Assembly (NCBI GenBank): GCA_902492655.1
Contig: CABUMF010000038.1
Span: 1 to 19,398, forward strand
Direction of reading: 5' to 3'
From: an uncultured Eubacteriales bacterium
GTDB lineage: Bacteria > Bacillota > Clostridia > HGM11514
DNA length: 19,398 bases
Below the pieces are notes generated by a model. The model was given only the letters and a program-made list of their open reading frames with translations, searched no databases and was not told the origin of the DNA. Shown one piece after another: positions 1 to 8,631 of the stretch. The translations under genes and the position numbers were made by a program. How positions within the stretch are numbered: position 1 is the stretch's first letter; each line of letters begins with the position of its first letter.

Positions 1-1
1 A

Positions 2-547
2 GGCACATACCTTGTGGCAGCCGCGGCAACGGGAGGAAGCGTAACAATCAAAAACTGCAAGCCCGCTCACATAAAACCGATTACGGCAAAGCTTGGAGAA
101 ATGGGTGCAATTATAACAGAAGGAAATAATTTTGTTCGCATAGATTCGGACAAAAGGCTGAAATCCGCAGATATAAGCACCCTTCCTTACCCCGGATTTC
201 CCACAGATATGCAGGCGCAGTTTTCGGCACTGCTCAGCATAGCGGACGGTACAAGCATAGTAAAGGAAACCGTTTTTGAAAACCGTTTTTTGTACGCAAG
301 TGCCCTAAAAAGAATGGGAGCCAACATAAAAACGGAAGGCAGAAGTGCCATAATAGAAGGGGAAAAACAGCTTACCGGAGCACCCGTTGAAGCAACGGAC
401 TTAAGAGCCGGTGCGGCACTTGTTATTGCGGCGCTTTCCGCAAAGGGAAGCAGCGAAATATCCGAAATCGAACATATCGACAGGGGATATTTCCATATGG
501 ATGAAAAACTAAATTCTCTTGGTGCACATATTATAAGAGAACCATAA
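2..547 (+). CDS. murA: UDP-N-acetylglucosamine 1-carboxyvinyltransferase, C-terminal part (partial)
   Basis: This cytoplasmic enzyme of peptidoglycan synthesis transfers enolpyruvate from PEP to UDP-GlcNAc. The reading frame is open to the left edge, so the gene begins outside the window and the region carrying the PEP-binding catalytic Cys is not visible. What is visible is the second half of the EPT fold. The first codons read GTYLVAAAATGG, a conserved MurA stretch. YPGFPTDMQAQF carries the Asp equivalent to Asp305 of the E. coli enzyme, and DLRAGAALVIA carries the Arg equivalent to Arg397. The C-terminus is complete, ending in HIIREP before a TAA stop. The spoIVB gene follows 60 bases later on the same strand. 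Clostridia often carry two MurA paralogues and this fragment does not say which one it is. Family assignment is firm. Confidence 0.95.
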   Translation, partial: GTYLVAAAATGGSVTIKNCKPAHIKPITAKLGEMGAIITEGNNFVRIDSDKRLKSADISTLPYPGFPTDMQAQFSALLSIADGTSIVKETVFENRFLYASALKRMGANIKTEGRSAIIEGEKQLTGAPVEATDLRAGAALVIAALSAKGSSEISEIEHIDRGYFHMDEKLNSLGAHIIREP

Positions 548-607
548 TGTTACCCGGATATAAGCTTTCCTTCGGGAAAAGATAAATCTCGAAAGGAGAG
601 TGATGAA

Positions 608-1615
608 ATGAAAAAACGGACAATTTCATTTTTTGCGATAATCGCATTTTCGGTTATGGCAATGCTTTTTGTAACATTATCCGACAACGCCGTAACTGCG
701 GATGCGGATATTCAAAAGCTCCGGCTCGTCCCTTGCGGAAACACGATCGGTATTAAAATAGAATCGGACGGAGTCGTTGTGGTCGGCACCACAGAGCTTT
801 CCGAAGGAGGCAACATTTCCGAAAAGCTCAAAAAAGGCGATATTATCGTAAAAGCAAATGAAACCGAGGTTAATTCAACCGAAGAGCTGAAGGCTGCGCT
901 TGAAAGCATAAGCGGAGATACTGTAAAATTTGAGGTTATAAGAAACGGTGAAACCATAAATCTCGAAGTGACTCCGACTGAAAATCCCTATGACGGAACC
1001 CGTCTTATAGGCGCATGGGTAAGAGACAGCACCGCAGGTATAGGCACAATGACTTGGTATAACCCGGAAAACGGAAGATACGGCGCACTCGGGCACGGCA
1101 TAACCGATTCGGATACCGGAGGTCGATACGGCATAGGCAAAGGTGAAATTGTTCAAGTATCTGTCACGGGGGCATATAAGGGCGAGGTGGGAACGCCCGG
1201 TCTTATTACGGGAGATTTCCTTGATTATGAGGGAACAATAGATACAAATTCGGAATTCGGAATAGGCGGCTATGTTGAAAACTCCTGGATGCTACCGGAG
1301 TTTGAACCAATGGAGATTTCAACGCAAAATGAGGTAAAAATCGGACAGGCGGAAATACTTTGCTGCATAAACGGAACCGAGGTTCAAAGCTTTTCGGCGG
1401 AAATAGAAAAACTCAGGTATTATGATACAAAAAGCTCCAAAAATTTTGTGGTTCATATAAATGATAAAAGGATAATCGAAAAAACAGGTGGAATTGTTCA
1501 GGGAATGAGCGGCAGCCCCATAATTCAAAACGGAAAAATCGTGGGAGCGATAACGCACGTGTTCGTGAATGACCCTACAAGAGGATACGGAATTTTTATT
1601 GAAAATATGCTGTAA
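608..1615 (+). CDS. spoIVB: SpoIVB sporulation serine peptidase (family S55)
   Basis: In Bacillus, SpoIVB is secreted from the forespore and cleaves SpoIVFA, which releases the SpoIVFB protease to activate pro-sigma-K in the mother cell. This 335-residue protein has an N-terminal membrane or signal segment (about residues 7-27). A PDZ domain (about 45-122) follows, with GDIIVKANETEV typical of the fold. The S55 peptidase domain carries His163 in ALGHGI, Ser301 in GMSGSP, and Asp286 fifteen residues before the Ser. That spacing matches the His/Asp/Ser triad proposed for the B. subtilis enzyme. The C-terminal block THVFVNDPTRGYGIFIE is also characteristic. The ATG at 608 lies 9 bases after GGAG within 591-600. 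In many Clostridia spo0A follows directly, but here a terminator and an unrelated esterase gene follow. A short hairpin with a UUCG loop (566-579) lies in the murA-spoIVB gap, without a T-run. Confidence 0.95.
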   Translation: MKKRTISFFAIIAFSVMAMLFVTLSDNAVTADADIQKLRLVPCGNTIGIKIESDGVVVVGTTELSEGGNISEKLKKGDIIVKANETEVNSTEELKAALESISGDTVKFEVIRNGETINLEVTPTENPYDGTRLIGAWVRDSTAGIGTMTWYNPENGRYGALGHGITDSDTGGRYGIGKGEIVQVSVTGAYKGEVGTPGLITGDFLDYEGTIDTNSEFGIGGYVENSWMLPEFEPMEISTQNEVKIGQAEILCCINGTEVQSFSAEIEKLRYYDTKSSKNFVVHINDKRIIEKTGGIVQGMSGSPIIQNGKIVGAITHVFVNDPTRGYGIFIENML

Positions 1616-1625
1616 TACAGAAACC

Positions 1626-1664
1626 GAGGCGGCAGAAGATTAAATTTTCTGCCGCCTCTTTTTA
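1626..1664 (+). terminator. Rho-independent terminator after spoIVB
   Basis: Perfect 12-bp stem (1626-1637 with 1647-1658, gaggcggcagaa and its complement), a 9-base loop and a run of five T. It ends the murA-spoIVB transcription unit and isolates the esterase gene that follows. Confidence 0.93.
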
Positions 1665-1699
1665 TAGGCATTTTATACAAATTATTAATGTTTCGTTTG

Positions 1700-1741
1700 T
1701 GCAATATGCGAATTGCATTATGTTGAAAAATGAGATATAAT
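1700..1741 (+). promoter_or_regulatory. Predicted sigma-A promoter with inverted-repeat operator for the SGNH esterase gene
   Basis: A TTGCAT -35 box (1713-1718) and a consensus TATAAT -10 box (1736-1741) are separated by 17 bases. They lie about 35 bases before the start codon at 1776. An inverted repeat, TGCAAT (1700-1705), 6-base spacer, ATTGCA (1712-1717), covers most of the -35 box, which is a typical place for a repressor. No candidate regulator lies next to it. The promoter is well supported by sequence; the operator role is inferred. Confidence 0.6.
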
Positions 1742-1775
1742 ATACATATATTTAATATAAGGAGAGAACTAAATT

Positions 1776-4700
1776 ATGAAGAGAATGTCAGCAATGGTGT
1801 TGTCCTTAGTCATTGTTTTGTCTTGTGTATTTGCAATTCCCGCAAGTGCCGAAGCAAAATACGGCTTGGATAATTACCTGGACACAAGCAAAGATCTTGT
1901 AGTAGCATACCTCGGCGGTTCCATTACGGAGGGTGCAGGCTCAAGCCCAAACTCGAACCGCTATGCAACACTTGTAACAAACGAGTTCTTTCAGGCTTCC
2001 CGTACAGACGGCGCTAAGGTAACCGAAATTAACGGAGGAGTCGGCGGAACGGGAGCAGCGTTTGGGTTGCAGCGTATAAATAAAGATATAACATACGCAA
2101 AACCGGACATTGTATTTGTTGAATTTGCGGTCAATGATTCCGGTACTGCGGAAGCTTCGCTTAAGAATTCCATAGAAAATATAGTTCGTCAGTTGCAGTC
2201 GCTTCCGAAAATTCCGGAAATCATATTCCTTTACACAACCTGCCTTGCCCACGACAATGTTACCCGTGCGGCATCCTATATGAGCCAGGTTGCAAAGGCT
2301 TACAATATTCCGGAAATCGACCTTAACACATTCATTTGGGACGGTGTTGAAAAAGGAATATATGTTTGGGACAAAACAGATAAAGAAAACACTCTTACAG
2401 GCGATAACACTCACCCCAACAACAAAGGCTACAGAGTTTATGCCGACAGAATGAAAGAGGTTATGAGCGAGGAGGGCTTCTTCAAAAAGAACAATGTTCT
2501 GGAAAATCCTCTTTTCTATACATCCGTAACCGAGCACCCTGTTTGTGTTGATACAAACAGCGGAAATGTTTCAACCGACAGAATTGTCAGAGCGAACTTC
2601 AAAACCGCTTCGGAAGCCGGTCTTTCGTCCGGATATACATTTTCCGATGCCGCCGCAAAGCTTACGAATGACAATATGCTTATAACCGACGGTGACTGGA
2701 CTGATACCACAAAGGTTTCCGACGGTACATACAGCTCAGATGTTAGCAAGCACATGGATATACTTTCCGTTTCAAATACCGCCGGTTCAAAAATGTATTA
2801 CAGATTTACCGGAACCGCATTCGGTATTTTCGGTGCGAACGGCCCGAAGGGCGGAATTCTTGCAACAAACATCTATAAAGCAAGCGATTTGTCCAAGGTT
2901 TACAAATCCGCAAACATAGGAAGATACCAGAATATCACATATTATAAGCCCGACGGCGGATATTACTTCTCGGGACTTCCCTATGACACTTATATTGTGG
3001 AAATGACAACTGCCGCTTCTTCAAATGGCGGAACGACCTACGGCATAGGCTATTTCCTTGTTGATGACGGCAAGCCTTCCGTTAAGCCTCAGGCGCTGAA
3101 CCCGGAAATTGTCGGCGATGCCGTAATAGGAGAAAAACTCACCGCATCATTTACATATAAGGGTAATTCCATTTCGGAAGGTACGCCGAAATATGAATGG
3201 CTGCAGTCCGATTCCTTCAGCGGAGAATACAGCGTAATATCTACAGATAAAGAATATACGGTTACGGAAAGCGATGCGGATAAATATTTAAAATGCAAAA
3301 TCACGCCGGTTAACTCTTACGATGTCGAAGGAACTGCGGTTTATACTAAAATAGTCAAGATTTCCGCAAAAACGATGTCGATCATTTCAAAATACGGCGA
3401 CTTCGAGGGTGACACATCGTTTTTTGTCGGCGTAACTAAAGAACAATCAAAGGGCATGAGCGGCACCGCGGCAGCTTTGGCAAACGGAACTCTTAAAACA
3501 ACAGCTTTGCCGCTTCGTACCGGCTACACCTATCACTACAGCGCATTTGTAAAGCCCGAAGCTGACATTACGGCTTCAATAAAGGTTAACTCATCGGTAT
3601 CGGAGACGGTAAGCGCAAAAGCAGGCGTTTGGACAAAAATAAGCTTTACCGATAATGTCACTTCAAACACGGATGCGGTAGCCGAGCTCGTTCTCAGCGG
3701 AAAAGCGTATGTTGATGACTTCATGTGCGTTGAAGTCAAAGCGGAAGATGCAAAATCCGATGTTTTGCCGATGGTTTGCAACCTTTCCGCAAAATTCGAG
3801 CCTGAATCATTGGATGTTGGGACAACGATCAGCGTCAATGCGCAGTGCTATGATGTTAACCCTTCTGCGGATGTACCTGTGCTTTCATACAAATGGCAAA
3901 TATCCGACGACAACGGTCTTAACTGGAAAGACCTCACAGACGGCGCATCATACACAATTACGGAGGACGACAACGGAAAGCTTTTGAGAGCAGTTGCAAT
4001 CGCCTCTAATAAAACTTCGGAAGGCTTTGAAAAAACCGACGAGGAATATTACAAATTAAGATACAGCAAATACGGCGATATAATGTACTTCAACGATGCC
4101 GACAGCGAATCTGCGGTTAAGACTTGCAGCATAAGATTCCCGAGTGTTTCAAGTCTTTCCTACGATGAAACCGCCGGCATTGCAGGAAGCGGCGCCGCTG
4201 TTATTACAAGAACCAAGGCAACAACCGGTTCGGCATCAAATGACAGATCCGAAAGATTTAATCAGAAGGATTATACATTTAAGGCAGGATTTACATACTT
4301 TGCTTCCGTTTGGGCAAAAAAGACGAGGGAAGATATTGATACATCTGTAGGCTTCTACTTAATCCCCGGAAATTCCAAACCCTACAGCTTTTCCGGAAAT
4401 TATGTAAACGGCACAAACCTTTCAACCGCTTTCAACGGAAAATATATCAATAACAGCCGAGGGGATCTGTCTTGTGATTGGCAAAGATTTCAGTTGGGGT
4501 ACCAAATTAACGAAATTACTTTAAATAATGAACAGCAAGCAGATTCGGGCGGAACAACGGCATTTACGATAACCTTAAGCGGCAAGGGCGGAACATCGGG
4601 CGACTTCCCAGAAAGCGCGCCCATTTCCGAAAGCAATCCTGCAAAGTTCATGTTTGATGACCTCTTTATCCTTGAGCTTCCCAGTGACAATTTGCTCTAT

Positions 4701-5420
4701 GATGTTCTTCCGAGAGTGTCAAGCGTGAAGGTGGACGGTTCAAACAACGGCATCGGTTCGACATTCACGGTTTCCGGTGAATGCTACGATGTTAACCCCT
4801 ATTCCAAGCCCTCGCTTTCTTATAAATGGATGAGCTCTTCCGATAAAAACGAGTGGAAGGCGGTTTCGGATAACGCATCCTATACGGCAGGTGTTTCCGA
4901 TGCGGACAAGTATATTAAAGCGATAGTTACCGCGACAAGCGTTGACAGCTTCGGAGTTGCAAAGTCACATTCCGCAGAATCAGAGCCGATATATATTGAA
5001 GCTCCAAGCAAGGACTCTGCCGTTTCGGTCGAATATTCCGAGCTTAAAATCAACGGTTCTGCCACAGAAGAATTTGCACCGGGCGATGCCGATGTTACGC
5101 TTAAACTTAAGAATAATTATATCGACACCGCAAGCATAACGACTGTTTTGGCAGTTTACACAAAGACCGGCGATGTAAAAACGCTTTCGGGATTTAAGAC
5201 GCAGACGGTTTCTGTAGATCCCGGCAAATCCGGTGATATAAACCTTAAGCTCTCTATCCCCGAAAATTCGGAGGTAAGACTTATGGCATACTTCTCCGAT
5301 GATTTACGGCCCATTATAATTCCGGAAATCAAGGTTAGAGAAAATATCGTCCTGCTCGGAACCGAATCCGAAAACGGTGTAACGGTTTACGAAATCAATA
5401 AATTTAATCCTGTGGAATAG
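1776..5420 (+). CDS. Large secreted multidomain SGNH/GDSL-type esterase
   Basis: A 1214-residue exported protein. A signal peptide covers residues 1-25 (probable cleavage after ASA, before EAKYG). The SGNH hydrolase domain (about 30-240) has Ser49 in LGGSITEG, the Gly block NGGVGGTG (86-93), Asn120 in FAVND, and Asp210/His213 in DNTHPNNKGY. These are the full SGNH catalytic set, consistent with deacetylating a polysaccharide or a similar ester. A jelly-roll-like module (about 245-430) follows. After it come an Ig-like domain (440-530), a CBM-like module (537-658), Ig-like (661-753), a second CBM-like module (764-972), a third Ig-like (973-1072), and a terminal beta-rich domain (1083-1190). 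No S-layer homology repeat, LPXTG, dockerin or transmembrane anchor is visible, so it may be fully secreted. The SD AAGGAGAG (about 1759-1766) fits the ATG at 1776. The gene has its own promoter and terminator. The substrate cannot be read from sequence. Confidence 0.88.
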   Translation: MKRMSAMVLSLVIVLSCVFAIPASAEAKYGLDNYLDTSKDLVVAYLGGSITEGAGSSPNSNRYATLVTNEFFQASRTDGAKVTEINGGVGGTGAAFGLQRINKDITYAKPDIVFVEFAVNDSGTAEASLKNSIENIVRQLQSLPKIPEIIFLYTTCLAHDNVTRAASYMSQVAKAYNIPEIDLNTFIWDGVEKGIYVWDKTDKENTLTGDNTHPNNKGYRVYADRMKEVMSEEGFFKKNNVLENPLFYTSVTEHPVCVDTNSGNVSTDRIVRANFKTASEAGLSSGYTFSDAAAKLTNDNMLITDGDWTDTTKVSDGTYSSDVSKHMDILSVSNTAGSKMYYRFTGTAFGIFGANGPKGGILATNIYKASDLSKVYKSANIGRYQNITYYKPDGGYYFSGLPYDTYIVEMTTAASSNGGTTYGIGYFLVDDGKPSVKPQALNPEIVGDAVIGEKLTASFTYKGNSISEGTPKYEWLQSDSFSGEYSVISTDKEYTVTESDADKYLKCKITPVNSYDVEGTAVYTKIVKISAKTMSIISKYGDFEGDTSFFVGVTKEQSKGMSGTAAALANGTLKTTALPLRTGYTYHYSAFVKPEADITASIKVNSSVSETVSAKAGVWTKISFTDNVTSNTDAVAELVLSGKAYVDDFMCVEVKAEDAKSDVLPMVCNLSAKFEPESLDVGTTISVNAQCYDVNPSADVPVLSYKWQISDDNGLNWKDLTDGASYTITEDDNGKLLRAVAIASNKTSEGFEKTDEEYYKLRYSKYGDIMYFNDADSESAVKTCSIRFPSVSSLSYDETAGIAGSGAAVITRTKATTGSASNDRSERFNQKDYTFKAGFTYFASVWAKKTREDIDTSVGFYLIPGNSKPYSFSGNYVNGTNLSTAFNGKYINNSRGDLSCDWQRFQLGYQINEITLNNEQQADSGGTTAFTITLSGKGGTSGDFPESAPISESNPAKFMFDDLFILELPSDNLLYDVLPRVSSVKVDGSNNGIGSTFTVSGECYDVNPYSKPSLSYKWMSSSDKNEWKAVSDNASYTAGVSDADKYIKAIVTATSVDSFGVAKSHSAESEPIYIEAPSKDSAVSVEYSELKINGSATEEFAPGDADVTLKLKNNYIDTASITTVLAVYTKTGDVKTLSGFKTQTVSVDPGKSGDINLKLSIPENSEVRLMAYFSDDLRPIIIPEIKVRENIVLLGTESENGVTVYEINKFNPVE

Positions 5421-5430
5421 TTAAACAATT

Positions 5431-5469
5431 AAAAATGTCAGAAAAGCGAATTGCTTTTCTGACATTTTT
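5431..5469. terminator. Bidirectional terminator between the esterase gene and proS
   Basis: A perfect 17-bp stem (5431-5447 with 5453-5469) around a 5-base loop, with A-rich left and T-rich right ends. It serves as an intrinsic terminator for the + strand esterase gene. It also serves the - strand operon whose last gene, proS, stops at 5486. Confidence 0.92.
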
Positions 5470-5485
5470 GTTTTCATTATTTTTA

Positions 5486-6922
5486 TCAATATGCCTTTGC
5501 CCAATAAACGAGCTTTTTGGCAGGCTTTCCGCAGCACACACACTTATCGGAAATTACTTCCTGTTCAAACGGCATACAACGGGAGGTTGCCGCTGTCTGA
5601 GCCTTTATTTCGTCCTCGCACTCGCGGTTTCCGCACCACATAGCCTTCACAAAGCCGCCCTTTTCGGAAAGCACCTTTTTGAACTCATCGAAATCCTTAG
5701 CCGGAGTTGTTTTTTCACGGAGATTTTTCAGTGCGTTTTCATACATATTCTGATGAATTGCCTCAAGGGTTTCTCCGACCTTTTCGGAAAGCTCGTCAAG
5801 AGAAACAAAAATCTTTTCTCTTGTATCACGCCTTACGATAACGGCAGAATTGTTCTCAAGGTCCCTCGGCCCGATTTCAACACGAAGCGGAACGCCCTTC
5901 ATTTCATACTCGCTGAACTTCCAGCCGGGGTTCTTATCCGATGTGTCTATCTCGGCACGGTATTTTTCGCAAAGGGAATTATAAATCTCTTCAGCCTTTT
6001 CCGTAACGCCGGGCTTGTGAGCCGCAATCGGTATAACAACTGCCTGAATCGGAGCAATTTTCGGCGGAAGCATAAGTCCGTTATCATCACCGTGAACCAT
6101 GATAACCGCACCGATCATTCTTGTGGTTGTTCCCCATGATGTCTGATGTACATACTGAAGCTTGTTTTCCTTATCGGTGTACTGTATTCCGAATGCCTTT
6201 GCAAAGCCGTCGCCGAAGTTATGCGATGTTCCCGACTGAAGCGCCTTTCCGTCATGCATAAGGCTTTCTATTGTATATGTAGCCTCAGCACCGGCAAACT
6301 TTTCCTTTTCCGTCTTCTGACCCTTTACTACCGGTATGGCAAGCACATTCTCAAAAAAGTCTGCATAAACATTAAGCATTTTAATTGTTTCTTCCTGTGC
6401 TTCCTCCGCCGTTGCGTGAGCCGTATGCCCTTCCTGCCACAAAAACTCTGCGGTACGGAGGAACGGACGGGTTGTCTTTTCGCATCTCATAACAGAGCAC
6501 CACTGATTGCAAAGCTTGGGAAGGTCACGGTACGAACTGATTACCTTTTTATAATGATCGCAAAAAAGAGTTTCCGAGGTAGGTCTTATGCACAAGCGTT
6601 CAGTGAGCTTTTCATCGCCGTAATGCGTCACCCACGCAACCTCGGGAGCAAAGCCTTCAACATGGTCTTTTTCCTTCTGGAGAAGCGATTCCGGGATAAA
6701 CATAGGCATATACACATTTTTATGCCCTGTTTTCTTAATCATCTTATCCATTTCGCTCTGCATATTTTCCCATATTGCATAGCCGTAAGGTCTTAACACC
6801 ATACAGCCCTTTATGGAAGCATACTCGATAAGCTCCGCTTTTTTCACAATGTCAGTATACCAACGGGCGAAATCCTCGTCCATTGATGTTATTTCCTCAA
6901 CCATTTTTTTGCTTTCAGCCAT
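5486..6922 (-). CDS. proS: Prolyl-tRNA synthetase, archaeal/eukaryotic-like type (ProS3)
   Basis: A 478-residue class II synthetase that charges tRNA-Pro in the cytoplasm. Motif 1 lies in about residues 39-75, with the adjoining CIRPTSETLF (111-120). Motif 2 is RPFLRTAEFLWQEGHTAHA (152-170), and motif 3 includes MVHGDDNGLMLPP (275-287). An anticodon-binding domain (about 290-395) and a C-terminal domain with paired cysteines (Cys430, Cys435, Cys461, Cys463/464) that likely bind zinc complete it. The protein ends WAKAY, a C-terminal Tyr typical of this type. It lacks the large insertion (INS) editing domain of the bacterial-type ProS, so clearing of Ala-tRNA-Pro would need a trans-acting protein. 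The ATG follows AGGAG at suitable spacing. It is the last gene of the lrp-aminotransferase-trmL-proS operon, 17 bases after trmL. No T-box leader fits in that gap. Confidence 0.97.
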   Translation of the reverse strand: MAESKKMVEEITSMDEDFARWYTDIVKKAELIEYASIKGCMVLRPYGYAIWENMQSEMDKMIKKTGHKNVYMPMFIPESLLQKEKDHVEGFAPEVAWVTHYGDEKLTERLCIRPTSETLFCDHYKKVISSYRDLPKLCNQWCSVMRCEKTTRPFLRTAEFLWQEGHTAHATAEEAQEETIKMLNVYADFFENVLAIPVVKGQKTEKEKFAGAEATYTIESLMHDGKALQSGTSHNFGDGFAKAFGIQYTDKENKLQYVHQTSWGTTTRMIGAVIMVHGDDNGLMLPPKIAPIQAVVIPIAAHKPGVTEKAEEIYNSLCEKYRAEIDTSDKNPGWKFSEYEMKGVPLRVEIGPRDLENNSAVIVRRDTREKIFVSLDELSEKVGETLEAIHQNMYENALKNLREKTTPAKDFDEFKKVLSEKGGFVKAMWCGNRECEDEIKAQTAATSRCMPFEQEVISDKCVCCGKPAKKLVYWAKAY

Positions 6923-6939
6923 TTAACACAACTCCTATC

Positions 6940-7446
6940 TTAATTTAGTTCTTCCCATTTGTGATTGTGCAGCTCTCCGAAATTCTGAAGCCTCGGAAAG
7001 CCCTTCTGTCTTAAATATTCATAAGCCACAACCGCTACCGAATTTGATAGATTCAGCGAACGGGCATCCGAAATCATCGGAATTCTTATACAGCGAGGCT
7101 CATTTTTGATTAAAATTTCTTCGTCAATCCCACGGGTTTCCTTTCCGAAAACCAAAAAAGCCCCGTCGGGATACGAAACATCCGAATATATATGCCGTCC
7201 CTTTGTTGTTGCGAAGAAAAATTCTCCGCCCGCGTTTTTATTGAAAAACTCCTCTGTGCTCTCATAATATGTAATATCGAGCAGATGCCAATAGTCAAGC
7301 CCGGCACGCTTGAGCTTTTTGTCATCAATATTAAATCCAAAGGGCTTTACAAGATGAAGTCTTGCGCCTGTTGCGGCGCAAGTCCTTGCAATATTTCCTG
7401 TATTTTGCGGAATTTCAGGCTCTAAAAGTACGATATTAAGCTGCAA
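6940..7446 (-). CDS. trmL: tRNA (cytidine(34)-2'-O)-methyltransferase, TrmL-type SPOUT enzyme
   Basis: A 168-residue SPOUT methyltransferase expected to use S-adenosylmethionine to methylate the wobble ribose of certain tRNA-Leu species. Motif 1 is PQNTGNIARTC (13-23). The trefoil-knot SAM-binding motifs are FGKETRG (100-106) and IPM followed by SLNLSNSVAVVAYE (122-143). The length fits the TrmL family rather than the longer TrmH/RlmB, which carry an extra N-terminal domain. The start is a TTG (7446-7444): an in-frame TGA lies three codons upstream, so no earlier start is possible, and an AAGGTG SD stands 7 bases before it. That TGA is the stop codon of the upstream aminotransferase, so translation of the two is probably coupled. 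Confidence 0.93.
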   Translation of the reverse strand: MQLNIVLLEPEIPQNTGNIARTCAATGARLHLVKPFGFNIDDKKLKRAGLDYWHLLDITYYESTEEFFNKNAGGEFFFATTKGRHIYSDVSYPDGAFLVFGKETRGIDEEILIKNEPRCIRIPMISDARSLNLSNSVAVVAYEYLRQKGFPRLQNFGELHNHKWEELN

Positions 7447-7452
7447 TTTATG

Positions 7453-8631
7453 TCACCTTTTCTTTGATGCGATGAACATATCAATACGATTCAGCGCCTC
7501 GTTGATTTTATTGATTGAATAAGCATATGAGCACCGAATAAAGCCTTCTCCCGACTCTCCGAATGCAGAACCCGGAACAACGGCGAGCTTTTGTTCTTCA
7601 AGAAGCGAAACGCAGAATTCGGATGAGCTCATTCCCAGGCTCTTAATGCTCGGAAAAACATAAAACGCTCCCTGCGGCTCGAAGCACTCAAGCCCCATAT
7701 TGTTGAAGCCTTCGTAAATAACACGCCGACGATAATTGTACTCTTTTTTCATCATCTCAATATCGCTATCGCCGTTTTTAAGCGCCTCTATTGCGGCATG
7801 CTGGCTTGTTGTTGGGGTGCACATAATTGCGTATTGATGTATTTTTGTAACGGCACGAATAAGCTCGGGAGCACCGCAAACATATCCGAGTCTCCACCCT
7901 GTCATAGCGTATGCCTTTGAAAAGCCGGATACAAGCACTGTTCTTTCATACATCGAGGGTATGGATGCGATTGATACATGATGAACTCCGTAAGTAAGCT
8001 CTGCGTAAATCTCATCGGACAAAACGGCAATGTCTGTACCGTCAAGCACCTCGGCTATTGCCTCCAAATCCTCTTTTGTCATAATTGCGCCTGTCGGGTT
8101 ATTGGGGAATGGAAGTATAAGAAGCTTTGTTTTCGGTGTGATTGCCGCCTTCAAAGCTTTCGGTGTAAGCTTGAAATCGTCCTCCGCACGAGTAATAATC
8201 GGAACGGGCGTTCCGCCTGCCATGACTGTTATCGGTGAATAGCAAACAAAACACGGCTCGGGTATCAGAACCTCGTCTCCGCTGCCGATAATCGCACGAA
8301 TTACAAGGTCAATCGCCTCACTTCCGCCAACCGTTATAAGCGCTTGAGTTTTCGGTTCGTATTTTAAGCCGAATCTTCGGTCAAGATAATTGCAAATCTC
8401 ATTTCTCAGCTCCAACACGCCCGAATTTGAGGTATAATATGTGTGCCCCTTCTGAAGGGAATAAATACCTGCCTCTCTTATATGCCACGGTGTAACAAAG
8501 TCCGGCTCGCCAACGCCCAAAGAAATAGCGTCCTTCATTTCGGCGGCTATATCAAAAAACTTTCTTATACCCGAAGAAGGCATATTAACAACCTTTTCGT
8601 TGAGAAGATTGCCAAAACTGAAGTTGCTCAT
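7453..8631 (-). CDS. PLP-dependent class I/II aminotransferase (AspC/PatA-like)
   Basis: A 392-residue fold-type I aminotransferase. The Schiff-base Lys239 sits in SGFSKAYAMTGWRLGY. Asn178 (PFPNNPTGA), Asp206 and Tyr209 (LSDEIYAELTY) contact PLP, and Arg366 in GFIRCSYA binds the substrate alpha-carboxylate. VGGSEAIDLVIRA (101-113) provides the phosphate-side loop. It likely moves amino groups between an amino acid and 2-oxoglutarate; aspartate, alanine, aromatic or branched-chain amino acids are all possible and sequence alone does not decide. The ATG overlaps the stop of the Lrp-type gene upstream (ATGA, 8628-8631). That is a common pairing in Clostridia and suggests that the regulator senses an amino acid related to the substrate. 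Confidence 0.93.
   Translation of the reverse strand: MSNFSFGNLLNEKVVNMPSSGIRKFFDIAAEMKDAISLGVGEPDFVTPWHIREAGIYSLQKGHTYYTSNSGVLELRNEICNYLDRRFGLKYEPKTQALITVGGSEAIDLVIRAIIGSGDEVLIPEPCFVCYSPITVMAGGTPVPIITRAEDDFKLTPKALKAAITPKTKLLILPFPNNPTGAIMTKEDLEAIAEVLDGTDIAVLSDEIYAELTYGVHHVSIASIPSMYERTVLVSGFSKAYAMTGWRLGYVCGAPELIRAVTKIHQYAIMCTPTTSQHAAIEALKNGDSDIEMMKKEYNYRRRVIYEGFNNMGLECFEPQGAFYVFPSIKSLGMSSSEFCVSLLEEQKLAVVPGSAFGESGEGFIRCSYAYSINKINEALNRIDMFIASKKR

Noticed and set aside
566..579. Hairpin with UUCG loop between murA and spoIVB as a terminator
   Set aside because: The stem is only 5 bp and no T-run follows, so termination is unlikely; read-through into spoIVB is expected.
5435..6139. Long + strand open frame of 234 codons (and another at 6146-6796)
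   Set aside because: Both lie antisense to proS, whose synthetase motifs are complete. The first also begins inside the terminator stem, so they are shadow frames.
6923..6939. T-box leader for proS
   Set aside because: Only 17 bases separate trmL and proS, and no T-box-like sequence is seen before lrp either.
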